This document shows positions 16,609 to 25,544 of a stretch of DNA of 64,000 nt, in pieces. The notes under the pieces are model-generated. The model made no database searches, had not been told where the DNA came from, and saw only the letters and a program-made list of their open reading frames with translations. Position 1 is the first letter of the stretch; each line of letters opens with the position of its first letter. Source of the stretch: AP-15 sp963814865 (GTDB lineage: Bacteria > Pseudomonadota > Alphaproteobacteria > ATCC43930 > CGMCC-115725); the NCBI GenBank assembly GCA_963814865.1, contig CAWFEN010000014.1:744001-808000 (forward strand). Reading direction: 5' to 3'. The position numbers and the translations under genes are program-made.

Positions 16609-17286
16609 TTGACCATCGTGCTGCTCGTGGTGGCCAGCGGATTTGCATACGCCGGCAAACGGCTGCGCACACCGCTCAGGGTCACGCCGCCAGGAGGCAC
16701 CGCCGCCGGGTTCATGATCGCGATCTGGCTGCTGGCGATCTACAACGTCCTCGTCGCCACGTTCGTCTATGGACTGCAAGTGAAGCAGGCCTATCCGGGC
16801 TTCGTCGCACCCCGCGTGCGCGTCGGCACGTTCGTCGATGCGCTGGTGACCTTCTTCATTATTCTCTACCTCACGCGGCGTTGGGGCTGGAAGGTTGCGC
16901 TGGCCAGCGCCGTCATCGGCACCGCTGCCGCACCGATGATCTTCGAGTTTCCCTTCGATCTGATCATCATGGCGCGGACTAATCCGCCGATCCCAACTCA
17001 TCCGATGCTGTATCGGCAGCTTTTCTTCCTGCCGTTGTTCCTCGTCGAGTTCTCAACGGTATCGCTGCTGACGTTGCTGTCTTCGATGCGGGTGACCGCG
17101 TACGCCTCTTACGCGGTGGCGGGGATGTTTGTGGTATTCGCCGTCTGGGCTGCGTTCGGGTTCGCCTTTCCCGCGGAACCGATGCCGCTCGCGCTGAACG
17201 TCATTTCGAAGATTCTGTGCTTCGTAGCGGTGATCATGCTGTTTGTCTGGAGGGCGGACGGGGAAGTCTCTGGAGCTAGCGCATGA
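16609..17286 (+). CDS. Polytopic membrane protein of unknown function
   Basis: I do not recognise the family. From a TTG at 16609 the frame encodes 225 residues with about six hydrophobic segments: LTIVLLVVASGFAYA, FMIAIWLLAIYNVLVATFVY, DALVTFFIILYLT, ALASAVIGTAAAPMIF, a pair near LPLFLVEFSTVSLLTLL, and SYAVAGMFVVFAVWAAFGFA. The frame is open back to 16429 without an ATG or GTG, so the true start is unclear and a further N-terminal segment of up to 60 residues is possible. It opens an accessory block that separates rho from mnmE. Confidence 0.6.
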   Translation: MTIVLLVVASGFAYAGKRLRTPLRVTPPGGTAAGFMIAIWLLAIYNVLVATFVYGLQVKQAYPGFVAPRVRVGTFVDALVTFFIILYLTRRWGWKVALASAVIGTAAAPMIFEFPFDLIIMARTNPPIPTHPMLYRQLFFLPLFLVEFSTVSLLTLLSSMRVTAYASYAVAGMFVVFAVWAAFGFAFPAEPMPLALNVISKILCFVAVIMLFVWRADGEVSGASA

Positions 17287-17511
17287 TGAATAGAGCTTAA
17301 ATCGCTGCCCGCTCTACTTAATCCGGCGCAGCGCCGCGCGAGCCGGAAGACCTCCTTGATTGAAGGCGCAGAAGCGCTCGCAGTTTTTCTTCCACCACCT
17401 CGGGCGGCGCGCGCGACGACGTCGGGTCAAGTGGACCAAATCCGAAGCGCAGGGTGTTCACCAGACCAATATGTTGACCGATTGTCGTCTCGTTTTCCTG
17501 GTGAGAGCCAA

Positions 17512-18486
17512 TTACACCGTCAGCACCGTCTGCCCGGTGGTCTTGCGGTCTTGGAGGTCTTGGTGCGCCCGCGCGGCTTCGCGCAGCGGATAGGTCTGGT
17601 TGACCGCAATCTTGACCGCGCCGCTTTCGACCACCTCGAAGAGTTCGCGCGCCGCGGTCAGCAGGTCTTCGCGGCTTGCGGTGTAGGTATTCAGCGTCGG
17701 CCGGGTCAGGAACAGCGAGCCCTTACCGGCGAGAATGCCGATATCGACCAGCCCGATCGCCCCTGAAGACTGACCGAACGACGCCATCAGCCCGAGCGGC
17801 GCCAGGCAGTCGAGCGATTGGTAAAACGTGTCCTTGCCGACCGAATCATAGACGACCGGCAGCTTTTTTCCTTGGGTGATCGCGGCGACGCGGGCGACGA
17901 AATCCTCGCGTCGATAGTTGATCGGATAGTCGCAGCCGTTTTTGCTGACGAGCACGGCCTTGTCATCATCGCCGACCGTGCCGATGACGGTGGCGCCGAG
18001 ATGCTTCGCCCATTGGCACACGATCAGCCCGACCCCGCCGGCTGCGGCATGGATCAGGATCGTCTCGCCGCGCTGTATCGGGTGGGTGCGGCGCACGAGA
18101 TACCAGGCGGTCATGCCTTTCAGCATCATCGCCGCAGCCTGCTGATCCGTGATCCCGGCAGGAATTGGGACGAGGCGGTCGGCCGGCATCGCCCGGCTCT
18201 CGGCATAGGCGCCGATCGGCCCGCCGGCATAAGCGACGCGGTCGCCGGGCTTGAGCCCGGTCACTCCCGGCCCGACCTCCTCGACGACACCCGCCGCCTC
18301 GGAACCGAGACCGCTCGGCAGCGGCATCGAATAGAGTCCGCTGCGCTGATAGGTGTCGATGTAGTTGAGCCCGACCGCGGTATGGCGCAGCCGGACCTGC
18401 CCCTGCTCCGGCTTGCCGACATCAACCTCTTGCCACGACAGGACCTCCGGTCCGCCGGTCTTCTCGAAACGGATCGCATGGACCAC
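17512..18486 (-). CDS. qor: NADPH:quinone oxidoreductase (zinc-free MDR family)
   Basis: A 324-residue medium-chain dehydrogenase/reductase of the QOR1 type, expected to reduce quinones with NADPH in the cytoplasm. The catalytic domain starts AIRFEKTGGPEVLSW and contains VGLNYIDTYQRSGLY. The Rossmann segment is IHAAAGGVGLIVCQWAKHLG near residue 144, with the AAxGGVG fingerprint. Structural-zinc cysteines are missing, as expected for QOR. It is followed by nothing on its strand within 225 bp and is preceded 18 bp upstream by ogt on the same strand, so the two may be co-transcribed. Confidence 0.92.
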   Translation of the reverse strand: MVHAIRFEKTGGPEVLSWQEVDVGKPEQGQVRLRHTAVGLNYIDTYQRSGLYSMPLPSGLGSEAAGVVEEVGPGVTGLKPGDRVAYAGGPIGAYAESRAMPADRLVPIPAGITDQQAAAMMLKGMTAWYLVRRTHPIQRGETILIHAAAGGVGLIVCQWAKHLGATVIGTVGDDDKAVLVSKNGCDYPINYRREDFVARVAAITQGKKLPVVYDSVGKDTFYQSLDCLAPLGLMASFGQSSGAIGLVDIGILAGKGSLFLTRPTLNTYTASREDLLTAARELFEVVESGAVKIAVNQTYPLREAARAHQDLQDRKTTGQTVLTV

Positions 18487-18504
18487 GGCGTTTCCTCCCC
18501 GCTT

Positions 18505-19020
18505 TCACATGACAGGCACAGCCGGTAAGGCGGTATTCCGCCCCGCGGCATCGAGAGCCCAGGATAGCCCGCCGGGATCGGCGCGCTCCAGTTGCAAAAG
18601 GCCGCGCTTGGTCGCGAGCCCGGCGCCGCCGCTGTAGCCGCCGAGCCCGCCGCGCGCCAGCACCCGGTGACAGGGGATGACGATCGGGATCGGATTACGG
18701 CCGCAGGCGCGGCCGATCGCGCGCGGCGCCGAGCCGACCTCCATCGCCAGCTCGCCGTAACGGCGCGTCTGCCCATGCGGGATCCGCCGCATCGCTGCCC
18801 AGACCCGCTGCTCGAATGCCGATCCCGCGGGCATCAGCGGCAGATCGAAACAGACCAGCCGGCGGTCGAAATAGGCTTCGAGCTGGAGTCGCGCCTCGGC
18901 GAGGAGCGGTGTCGGTTCGCCGCTGGCGTCGTCAGCCCAGCGGATCGCAACGATCGCATTATCGGCGTCGGTGATGGTGAGGCGCCCGACCGGGCTGTCA
19001 ATCGAGATCGAATGGACCAT
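18505..19020 (-). CDS. ogt: Methylated-DNA-protein cysteine methyltransferase
   Basis: Repairs O6-alkylguanine and O4-alkylthymine by transferring the alkyl group to its own cysteine. The suicide motif is PIVIPCHRVLARGGLGGYSG near residue 130, preceded by the helix-turn-helix segment YGELAMEVGSAPRAIGRACG with the arginine finger. The start at 19020 (MVHSISIDSPVGRLTI) yields 171 residues and matches the family; the open frame upstream is unconserved. It lies 10 bp downstream of the YyaL-like gene and 18 bp upstream of qor, all on the minus strand. Confidence 0.93.
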   Translation of the reverse strand: MVHSISIDSPVGRLTITDADNAIVAIRWADDASGEPTPLLAEARLQLEAYFDRRLVCFDLPLMPAGSAFEQRVWAAMRRIPHGQTRRYGELAMEVGSAPRAIGRACGRNPIPIVIPCHRVLARGGLGGYSGGAGLATKRGLLQLERADPGGLSWALDAAGRNTALPAVPVM

Positions 19021-19030
19021 AGCAGGAACA

Positions 19031-21058
19031 TTAGCCCCTTGAAGAAAGGTTGTCCACCAGAGCCGCGGCGTCGGCGATGGGCAGCGAGCAGACCGGTCCG
19101 TCGCAGACATAAGCGGCGGGACGCCCGGCGACGAGGCCCTTGCCATAGGCCGGATGATCGGCGGGAAGCGCGCCGCCGGGCGGCAATGCGACGACGATCC
19201 GGGTCGGCAGCGAGACGCCGTAGACCGCGCGGCGCAGCGCTTCGAATGCGGGATTGCCGCTGTCTCCGACAATCACGATCTGGCGCGGCTTTGCCAGCGT
19301 TTCGGCGTTGTTGAGCAAGGTCGCGAGCGGAAAGAAGTTGCGCGTCGCCTCACCGGAAAAACTCTCGATGACGGCCTCGGCGCGAAGGCGATAGGCATCC
19401 TCGCCGGTCAAGATCGCGAGCCGGGTCAGCACCCCGACCGAGGTCCCATTGCCGGCAGGGACGGCGGAATCGGCGGCGGTCTTGGCGCGGGCGATCAGCG
19501 CTTCGGTATCGTCTGCGGCAAAGAAATAGCCGCCCCCGCTGCCGTCCCAATAATGCCGGTCGAGGATTGCCACCCAATCACGGGCCTGGGTGAGGAAATC
19601 TTCGTCGCCTGTCGCCTCATGCAGTGCGAGAGCAGCCCGGCACAGATTGGCGTAGTCGTCGACATTGGCCGGATGCCGCGCCCGGCCGATCCGCCAGCTG
19701 TGCAGCAGGCGACTGTCGGCGCCGCTCATCTGCCGGCGGATGAAGTCGAAGGCTGAGCGCGCCGTTGCCAGCCAATCCGGCCGATCGAAGACGAGCCCGG
19801 CATTCGCCATCGCCGCGATCATCAGCCCGTTCCAGTCGGCGAGCACCTTGTCGTCCCAGCCGGGGCGTATCCGGCCGTCGCGCGCCTGCAACAGCCGGGC
19901 GCGGCAGAATGCCAGCTCGCGCTCGGTCGCATCGTCGGCGAGCTGCGGCGTGTTCAGCCGGTTGAGGATCGTGCGACCCTCCCAATTGCCAGCCGCGGTC
20001 ACGTCGTAGAAGTGTTTGAACAGTTCGGCGCGGTCGCCGAGCACGGCATCGATCTCCGCCCCGGACCAGACGTAGAACTTGCCTTCCTCGTGCTCGCTGT
20101 CGGCGTCGAGGCTGCTGGCGAACCCGCCTTCCGGCGTCAGCATCTCGCGCCCGACCCAGCCGATCGTCTCCGCGATCCGCAGCCGGTAAAGCGGGCTCCG
20201 CGTCTCCTGCCAAACCAAGGTCAGCAGGTCGATCAATTCGGCGTTGTCGTACAGCATCTTTTCGAAATGCGGCACGAGCCAGCGCGCATCGGTCGAATAG
20301 CGGGCGAAGCCGCCGCCGAGATGGTCGTAGATGCCGCCCTGGCACATCGCGTCGAGCGCCTTGACGACGGCCTCGCGGTAGGGCGCCTGGCCGGTGCGCT
20401 TCCAGGCACGCCACAACAGTTCGAGGATGCCGCATTGCGGAAATTTGGGTGCGGTGCCGATGCCGCCATGGATCTGGTCGACCTCGCGCAACAGCCTCTC
20501 GGCGATCCGGTCGAGCAGCTCGGGGGCGATAGCGCCGCCGCGCTCCGGTCGCCCCAGCCGCTGCAGGGCATCGCCCAAGGCGGCGACGTTCTTTGCGACA
20601 TCGTCGCGTTTCTCGGCATAGGCAGTGCTGATGGCGTCGAGGATCTGGGTGAAGCCCGGCCGTCCCCAGCGCGATTCGGGCGGGAAATAGGTGCCGCCCC
20701 AAAACGGCTCGCCGGCCGGGGTCAGGAACATGGTCAGCGGCCAGCCGCCCTGCTCGCCCATCAAGGCCAGTGCGTGCTGGTAGATCGTGTCGAGATCGGG
20801 CCGCTCCTCGCGGTCGACTTTGACGTTGACGAAGAGCGCGTTCATCTTGTCTGCGATAGCGGGGTCTTCAAAGCTCTCCCGCGCCATTACATGGCACCAG
20901 TGGCAGGCGGCATAGCCGACCGACAGCAGGATCGGCTTGTCGGCCGCCTTGGCCGCGGCAAGCACTGCCTCGCCCCAGGCCTGCCAATGAACCGGGTTGT
21001 CCTTGTGCTGAAGCAGGTAGGGGCTGGTCTCCTCGTCGAGCCGGTTGCGGTCGATCAT
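19031..21058 (-). CDS. Thioredoxin-domain / DUF255 protein (YyaL, spermatogenesis-associated 20 homologue)
   Basis: A 675-residue protein of the YyaL/SPATA20 family. The N-terminal thioredoxin-like domain has NRLDEETSPYLLQHKDNPVH and the redox motif CHWCHVM near residue 52, then REERPDLDTIYQ and GGWPLTMFLTPAGEPFWGGT. The rest is an alpha/alpha-toroid of glycan-epimerase type (for example GGIYDHLGGGFARYSTDARW). Its physiological substrate is unknown. The chosen ATG (MIDRNRLDEE) removes eleven unconserved residues. It is the likely first gene of a yyaL-ogt-qor unit and is divergent from the 2Fe-2S protein gene. Confidence 0.93.
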   Translation of the reverse strand: MIDRNRLDEETSPYLLQHKDNPVHWQAWGEAVLAAAKAADKPILLSVGYAACHWCHVMARESFEDPAIADKMNALFVNVKVDREERPDLDTIYQHALALMGEQGGWPLTMFLTPAGEPFWGGTYFPPESRWGRPGFTQILDAISTAYAEKRDDVAKNVAALGDALQRLGRPERGGAIAPELLDRIAERLLREVDQIHGGIGTAPKFPQCGILELLWRAWKRTGQAPYREAVVKALDAMCQGGIYDHLGGGFARYSTDARWLVPHFEKMLYDNAELIDLLTLVWQETRSPLYRLRIAETIGWVGREMLTPEGGFASSLDADSEHEEGKFYVWSGAEIDAVLGDRAELFKHFYDVTAAGNWEGRTILNRLNTPQLADDATERELAFCRARLLQARDGRIRPGWDDKVLADWNGLMIAAMANAGLVFDRPDWLATARSAFDFIRRQMSGADSRLLHSWRIGRARHPANVDDYANLCRAALALHEATGDEDFLTQARDWVAILDRHYWDGSGGGYFFAADDTEALIARAKTAADSAVPAGNGTSVGVLTRLAILTGEDAYRLRAEAVIESFSGEATRNFFPLATLLNNAETLAKPRQIVIVGDSGNPAFEALRRAVYGVSLPTRIVVALPPGGALPADHPAYGKGLVAGRPAAYVCDGPVCSLPIADAAALVDNLSSRG

Positions 21059-21194
21059 GGCTCCGTCCTGATTTCGCCGCAGCTGGCGCATTGCCGAGCG
21101 CGGCGCTACGCGTTAGGGTCTTCTGCCCATCTTAGACCAAGAACGGTGGATCGCGTCACTCGCTCCACCACTCGCAGCGACATGGAGAGTTTAC

Positions 21195-21566
21195 ATGGCA
21201 GAGGCGCCGGCTGACCCGCAGCTCTTCTACACACGGCACATCTTCATGTGCACCAATGTGCGGCCGGACGGCCATCCGCGGGGCTGCTGCATGGCCCGCG
21301 CCGAGGTCGGCGGGGGCGTGGACAAGTTGCGCGCTTATCTGCGCGAGAAGGCGCGTGCGGCCGGCGTCGAGAACATTCGTCCCAACGCCGCGGGCTGTCT
21401 CGACCGCTGCGAACTCGGCCCGAACATGGTCATCTACCCCGAGGGGGTGTGGTACCGTTACGAAACCACCGAAGACATCGATGAAATTGTGCAGAGGCAT
21501 CTGGTCGAGGGCGGCCGGGTCGAGCGGCTGATGCTGCAGCCGGACCAAAAACCGCCGGCACACTGA
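21195..21566 (+). CDS. Thioredoxin-like 2Fe-2S ferredoxin
   Basis: A 123-residue protein of the thioredoxin-fold 2Fe-2S family related to NuoE. Ligand cysteines appear as FMCTNVRPDGHPRGCC (Cys19, with Cys31-Cys32) and NAAGCLDRCELGPNMVIYPE (Cys68 and Cys72). The pattern C-x11/12-C plus C-x3-C is that of stand-alone (2Fe-2S) ferredoxin-domain proteins whose partner is generally unknown. GGAGA six bases before the ATG is a good ribosome-binding site. It is monocistronic. Confidence 0.9.
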   Translation: MAEAPADPQLFYTRHIFMCTNVRPDGHPRGCCMARAEVGGGVDKLRAYLREKARAAGVENIRPNAAGCLDRCELGPNMVIYPEGVWYRYETTEDIDEIVQRHLVEGGRVERLMLQPDQKPPAH

Positions 21567-21616
21567 CGGCGATTTCTGCGATAAAGCCGTCACCGCCGAG
21601 GATCCACCCTATCCCC

Positions 21617-21708
21617 GTGGCCGGGCTTGTCCCGGCCATCCGCGTCCCCTTGTGAATTGTGAGCTCCGCGACGACCCCAGGGCGTGGACGCCCGGATCAA
21701 GTCCGGGC
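21617..21708. repeat. Pair of REP-like imperfect palindromes
   Basis: The gap between the ferredoxin gene and mnmE holds two hairpins, GTGGCCGGGCTTGTCCCGGC (from 21617, arms GGCCGGG/CCCGGCC) and GCCCGGATCAAGTCCGGGC (21690-21708). This composition is typical of dispersed intergenic repeats in alphaproteobacteria (gcccggxtcaagxccgggc type). They could also serve as a bidirectional attenuator, though no T-run follows. Confidence 0.7.
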
Positions 21709-21727
21709 AAAGGGGTGAGATAAGGGG

Positions 21728-23105
21728 GTGTTGAGCACGGAGACGATTTTCGCACCGGCGACGGCGGCCGGGCGTGCTGCCATCGCCATTTTGCGGCTCT
21801 CCGGGCCCGATACTGCGCGCGCGGTATCATTCCTGGCGGGCGACATTCCGCCGCCGCGCGCGGCCCGCCGCCGCCGGCTCGTCGATCCGGCGACCGGCGA
21901 ACCGCTCGACGACGGGCTGGTGCTGTGGTTCCCGGCGCCGAACAGCGCCACCGGCGAGGATGTTGCGGAATTCCATGTACACGGCAGCCGCGCCGTGCTC
22001 GCCGCGCTTATCGAGGTGCTGAGCTCGCCTCGGGCTGCGCCTCGCCGAGCCGGGCGAATTCACCCGCCGCGCCTTTCTGAACGGCAAGCTCGACCTCACG
22101 CAGGCCGAGGCGATCGCGGATCTCGCTGCGGCCGAGACCGAGGCGCAGCGCCGCCAGGCATTGCGCCAGCTCGATGGCGTGCTCGGCGGCCTCTATCGCG
22201 ACTGGGCGCAGCGCCTGACCCATATCCTCGCCCACCTCGAAGCTGCGATCGACTTCCCCGACGAGGATCTGCCGCCCGAAATCGAGGATCGCATCCTCGT
22301 TGAGACCGGTAATCTGGCTGGGGAGATCGATCGCCATCTCGCCGACGGCCGCCGCGGCGAAAGGCTGCGCGACGGCATCGGCGTCGCGATCCTCGGTCCG
22401 CCCAATGCCGGCAAATCGAGCCTATTGAACCGGATCGCCCGGCGCGAGGCGGCAATCACCTCGCCGATCGCCGGCACCACCCGCGACATCGTCGAGGTCG
22501 CGATCGACCTCCAGGGCTATCCGGTCGTGCTCGCCGACACCGCAGGCCTGCGCGACAGCGACGATCCGATCGAGCAGGAAGGGCTGCGCCGCGCCCGGCG
22601 CCGTGCCGAGGAGGCCGAAATCCGGCTCTTCGTCTTCGATGCGCGCGATCCCGCCGAAGCCGCCGGCGCCGCCGCCTGGCCCGGCCCCGACACGATCCTC
22701 GTCGCCAACAAGATCGACCTGCTGGCCCAGAACCCTGACCGATTCCCATAAAACGCCTCTCTCCTCGTGGCGGGGGGAGAGGGGAGGGTGAGGGGGGCGT
22801 TGCCCCGATGCGCATCCCCGTCTCCGCCCTGACCGGCGCCGGAATCGACACGCTGCTCGCGGCTCTCGCCGCCCGGATCGCCGAAACCTACCGCAGCGAG
22901 GCCCCACTGCTGACCCGCGCCCGCCACCGCCAAGCCCTCGAAGACGCCGCCGCATCGCTCGCACCGCGCCCTCGCCGCCACCCTTCCCGAACTGCGCGCC
23001 GAAGACCTCCGCCTCGCCCTGCGCAGCCTCGGCCACATCACCGGCACCGTCGACGTCGAAGACCTGCTCGACATCATCTTCCGTGACTTCTGCCTCGGCA
23101 AATGA
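21728..23105 (+). pseudogene. mnmE: tRNA modification GTPase MnmE, disrupted at three places
   Basis: With MnmG this makes 5-carboxymethylaminomethyl-U34 in tRNA. From GTG 21728 the N-terminal tetrahydrofolate-binding domain reads ETIFAPATAAGRAAIAILRL. Near 22024-22032 one surplus base shifts the frame; the next frame gives LRLAEPGEFTRRAFLNGKLD and the G domain with GPPNAGKSSLLNRIA, DTAG and NKID. That frame stops at 22749-22751, where a GC-rich dispersed repeat interrupts the G domain. Reading resumes at PVSALTGAGIDTLL, and another surplus base near 22965 is needed to reach the C-terminal VEDLLDIIFRDFCLGK. Every motif including C-x-G-K is preserved, so consensus errors are possible; the repeat cannot be an indel error. 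Confidence 0.9.
22754..22806. repeat. Dispersed GC-rich hairpin element inside mnmE
   Basis: CCTCTC (22756-22761) pairs with GAGAGG (22777-22782), followed by GGGTGAGGG and GGCGTTGCC. It interrupts the MnmE G domain after the NKID motif. A related element lies before hemW at 61650-61735 (CCCTCTCCC/GGGAGAGGG, then GGGTGAGGG). This resembles interspersed repeats that occur in many proteobacterial genomes, but here it sits within a gene. Confidence 0.7.
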
Positions 23106-23697
23106 ATCGCATTCAGTCGGCATCAAGGTTAAACACCGCGCCGTTCATGGAGGTTGATCTGGATGTTCACGACCTTCTCATTTCCGGACCGTAAGCACTC
23201 GCAAGCGCTCGCGTTCGGTCTGATAGCATCTCCGACAACCGCCGGTCTTTCAGCAATTCGGTTGTCGAGTAACAGTGCGCTTTACGGTCCTTCGCAATAC
23301 GGCGTTACTCCGTAGCCCATCCCCATGGCCACGCAAAAGGCGGCGGAGTCGGTCGCGAAGCGAAGCTCTAAGAGCCTGATATCTGCCGTCCTTTGGGGTG
23401 GCGCCATCCCGCAGAGTACCGGATCGTCCATATTCGTACATGGATTGTACGAATCATCTTGACGGAGTTGCCGAAATCACCAGCGTCATCAGCGCGATGA
23501 AAAAATTAGATGGCGTCTACAAGGCATTTCTGTGTATTGCGCTCGGGAGCTCTGCGCAAAAGAGAGTGGTTGCGGCAATCTTGGCGGAGGGCGTTCTACC
23601 AGCTAGACCCTCTTACCAGTCATACGGGTTCACGGAGATCTGCTCTTGGTCCTGTGTTCCCTGACCCTGAGAGCAGCCTTTTCAAACGGAGGGTCGT
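23106..23697. other. 592-bp stretch at the left end of the island, no recognised gene
   Basis: Nothing here matches a family I know. A plus-strand frame from ATG 23440 to a TGA at 23664 could encode 74 residues (starting MDCTNHLDGVAEITSVISAM) with a hydrophobic KAFLCIALG core, but no ribosome-binding site supports it. A strong GGAGGG lies at the right end just before the purZ-like start. The stretch is less GC-rich than the flanking genes and may contain the decayed 5' part of the island or an attachment region; no direct repeats were found by eye. Confidence 0.4.
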
Positions 23698-24749
23698 ATG
23701 CCGGTTTCCGTCGTCGTTGGCGGTCAATTCGGGTCGGAAGGCAAGGGCAAGACAGCTTTGGAGATCGTGCGTCGCGACCGGACAGTGGCTGCGGCCATTC
23801 GCGTCGGGGGCACGAACTCCGGGCACACCGCTATCGGCAATAACGGTCGAAGGTATGCGCTCCGCCAACTTCCCGCGGCATCCGTTGACCGTTCCGTCAG
23901 GGTGATCCTTCCGCCGGGATCGTACATCGATGTCGGCATCTTCACGGAAGAGGTGCGGCGCCTCGGGCTGGGGCCAGCTCAGGTCGCCGTCAGTCCATGG
24001 CGCGGATCATCACCGAAGACCACAAATCGTGGGAGCAGGATGCCGAGCTTGGCCGAACGATCGGCTCAACGCAGTCCGGCACCGGGGCGGCCGTAATGGC
24101 CATGACCGCAAGAGGGACCGCAAAGTTTCCCTTGCAGTCCATTCAAGCTGAGGAGGTCCTGGAACTCCAGGCGTATCTCAAGGATACGGGCCCGGAGGTC
24201 CGACAGCTGTTAGACGCAGGGAAACGGGTGGTCGTTGAGGGCACCCAAGGATTTCGGGTTGTCCCTTCTTCAGGGCGGATTTTGGCCCAAGGCGACGAGC
24301 CGGGACACAACTGCGGCAGCTTTCTTATCCGAAGCGGGGTTGAGCCCACTCGACGTCGATGACGTTACCTTGGTCATCCGCTGTCACCCGATCCGCGTCG
24401 CGGGCGATTCGGGGCCGTTGCCAGGCCAGACCTCCTGGGAAAATATCGCCGCTGAGGCCGGGATTACGGAGGATATTCGCGAGTTGACGACCGTCACGGC
24501 AAGGCTCCGCCGTGTGGGTCGGTTTGATCCTGAAGATTGTCCGTCGGGCGATAGAGGCGAACCAACCCACGCGGATCGTCTTGAACCATTTGGACTACAT
24601 CGATCCTAAAGGTACGCGACGGGTTCTTGACGGCCAAAGCCCGAGCTTTCGTCGAGATGGTTGAGGAGGGGATCGGCCGTTGCGTTGATTGGCTCGGCAT
24701 CGGACCGGGTCAGATGATGGACCGTCAGCCGGCAGGTGTGCTTGCCTGA
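23698..24749 (+). pseudogene. Adenylosuccinate synthetase family protein, PurZ-like, frameshifted
   Basis: Joining frames across about five single-base shifts gives a protein of roughly 350 residues. It starts VVVGGQFGSEGKGKTALEIV, then MARIITEDHKSWEQDAELGR, TIGSTQSGTGAAV, EGTQG, FGLSLLQGGFWPKATSRDTT, AAAFLSEAGLSPLDVDDVTL, GITEDIRELTTVTARLRRVG and LNHLDYIDPK, ending ...MDRQPAGVLA. These are PurA-family motifs, but length matches the short archaeal/phage type rather than bacterial PurA (about 430). The usual catalytic Asp of GDEGKGK is Ser, as in phage PurZ enzymes that act on dGMP. GGAGGG six bases before the ATG is a strong ribosome-binding site. Frame breaks lie near 23997, 24250, 24535 and 24610. 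Decay and consensus error are both possible. Confidence 0.75.
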
Positions 24750-25494
24750 TCGTTGCTCGGCCAGCCGAACGGCCGGAAATGTCGAGACCAGCCGGTATTC
24801 AAGAGATCGGTGGCTCGCCGCTCCAATTCTGCGTCCGAGAGCATCGCCCCGATGAACCAGCCAAAAAACACGCGATGAGCCACGGCGAAAAACGAGGGGG
24901 ACAACCGTTGCCTGATCGAAGGCAGCGGCGAAGCGGAGCTTTAAACGATCGGATTTGCTGCGCTGCCGGGGCGGTAGCGGTTCAGATGATGATAGATCGA
25001 GCAGGGTGTCCCCACGATTCCAAAATGGGGCGAGCTCGTCCCAATAAATATATTTTCCTGCCTTCGGGTGATGCTTTGGGTACTGACGTGGTTTCCAAGC
25101 CGTTGTCGGGATCGAAAAACACGAGGTCGCAGCCCGTGGTCAGTTCGAAGCAGCGTTGAACCCAAGCCGATCGCCACAAAAGCCGATCTGCTCGAGAGCA
25201 GGGCGTCGGCGGTGACACCGGTTCATGGCAGGAAACTGTTCCGGGGGCTAGAATGCGACCAGAAAGGATCGAGGAAATGTCACGTTTACCGGTTCGAATA
25301 ATAGCCCTCAGAGCCGTAATTAAGACCTTATCAAGATCCCGGAAACCTACGGCGTCAAGGTAGGTGATGTGTCTGCCATCGCCATTATGTTCTTCGTTTC
25401 GGAAGAGAGCAAACCATACCCAGACGCATACGCCTTTCTTGAGATATCCCACACAGACGCCGGAGAAGCGCGTATTTTCCAAAGTCCCCGACAT
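24725..25494 (-). pseudogene. Uncharacterised protein with DPDNGLE motif, frameshifted
   Basis: On the minus strand a coding trace starts near 25494 (MSGTLENTRFSGVCVGYLKK) and passes through DGRHITYLDAVGFRDLDKVL to CDLVFFDPDNGLETTSVPKA. One surplus A near 25048 restores GRKYIYWDELAPFW. A nearby alternative frame gives SIYHHLNR, then LKLRFAAAFDQATVVPLVFR, RGSSRVFWLV and finally MLSDAELERRATDLLNTGWS before a TGA at 24727-24725. I recall the FFDPDNGLE / KY-YWDE / IYxH-x combination from uncharacterised bacterial proteins but cannot name a function. It is convergent with, and overlaps by 25 bp, the purZ-like gene. At least three frame changes are required. Confidence 0.55.
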
Positions 25495-25544
25495 CACCGA
25501 CGTACCGGTTCTGCATATTCTGTAAAACCGATTGCTCGTTGGAT

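Noticed and set aside
17300..17511. Minus-strand frame reading GFGPLDPTSSRAPPEVVEEK, like a regulator C-terminus
   Set aside because: Too short and without a start or a conserved domain; could be a remnant but cannot be supported.
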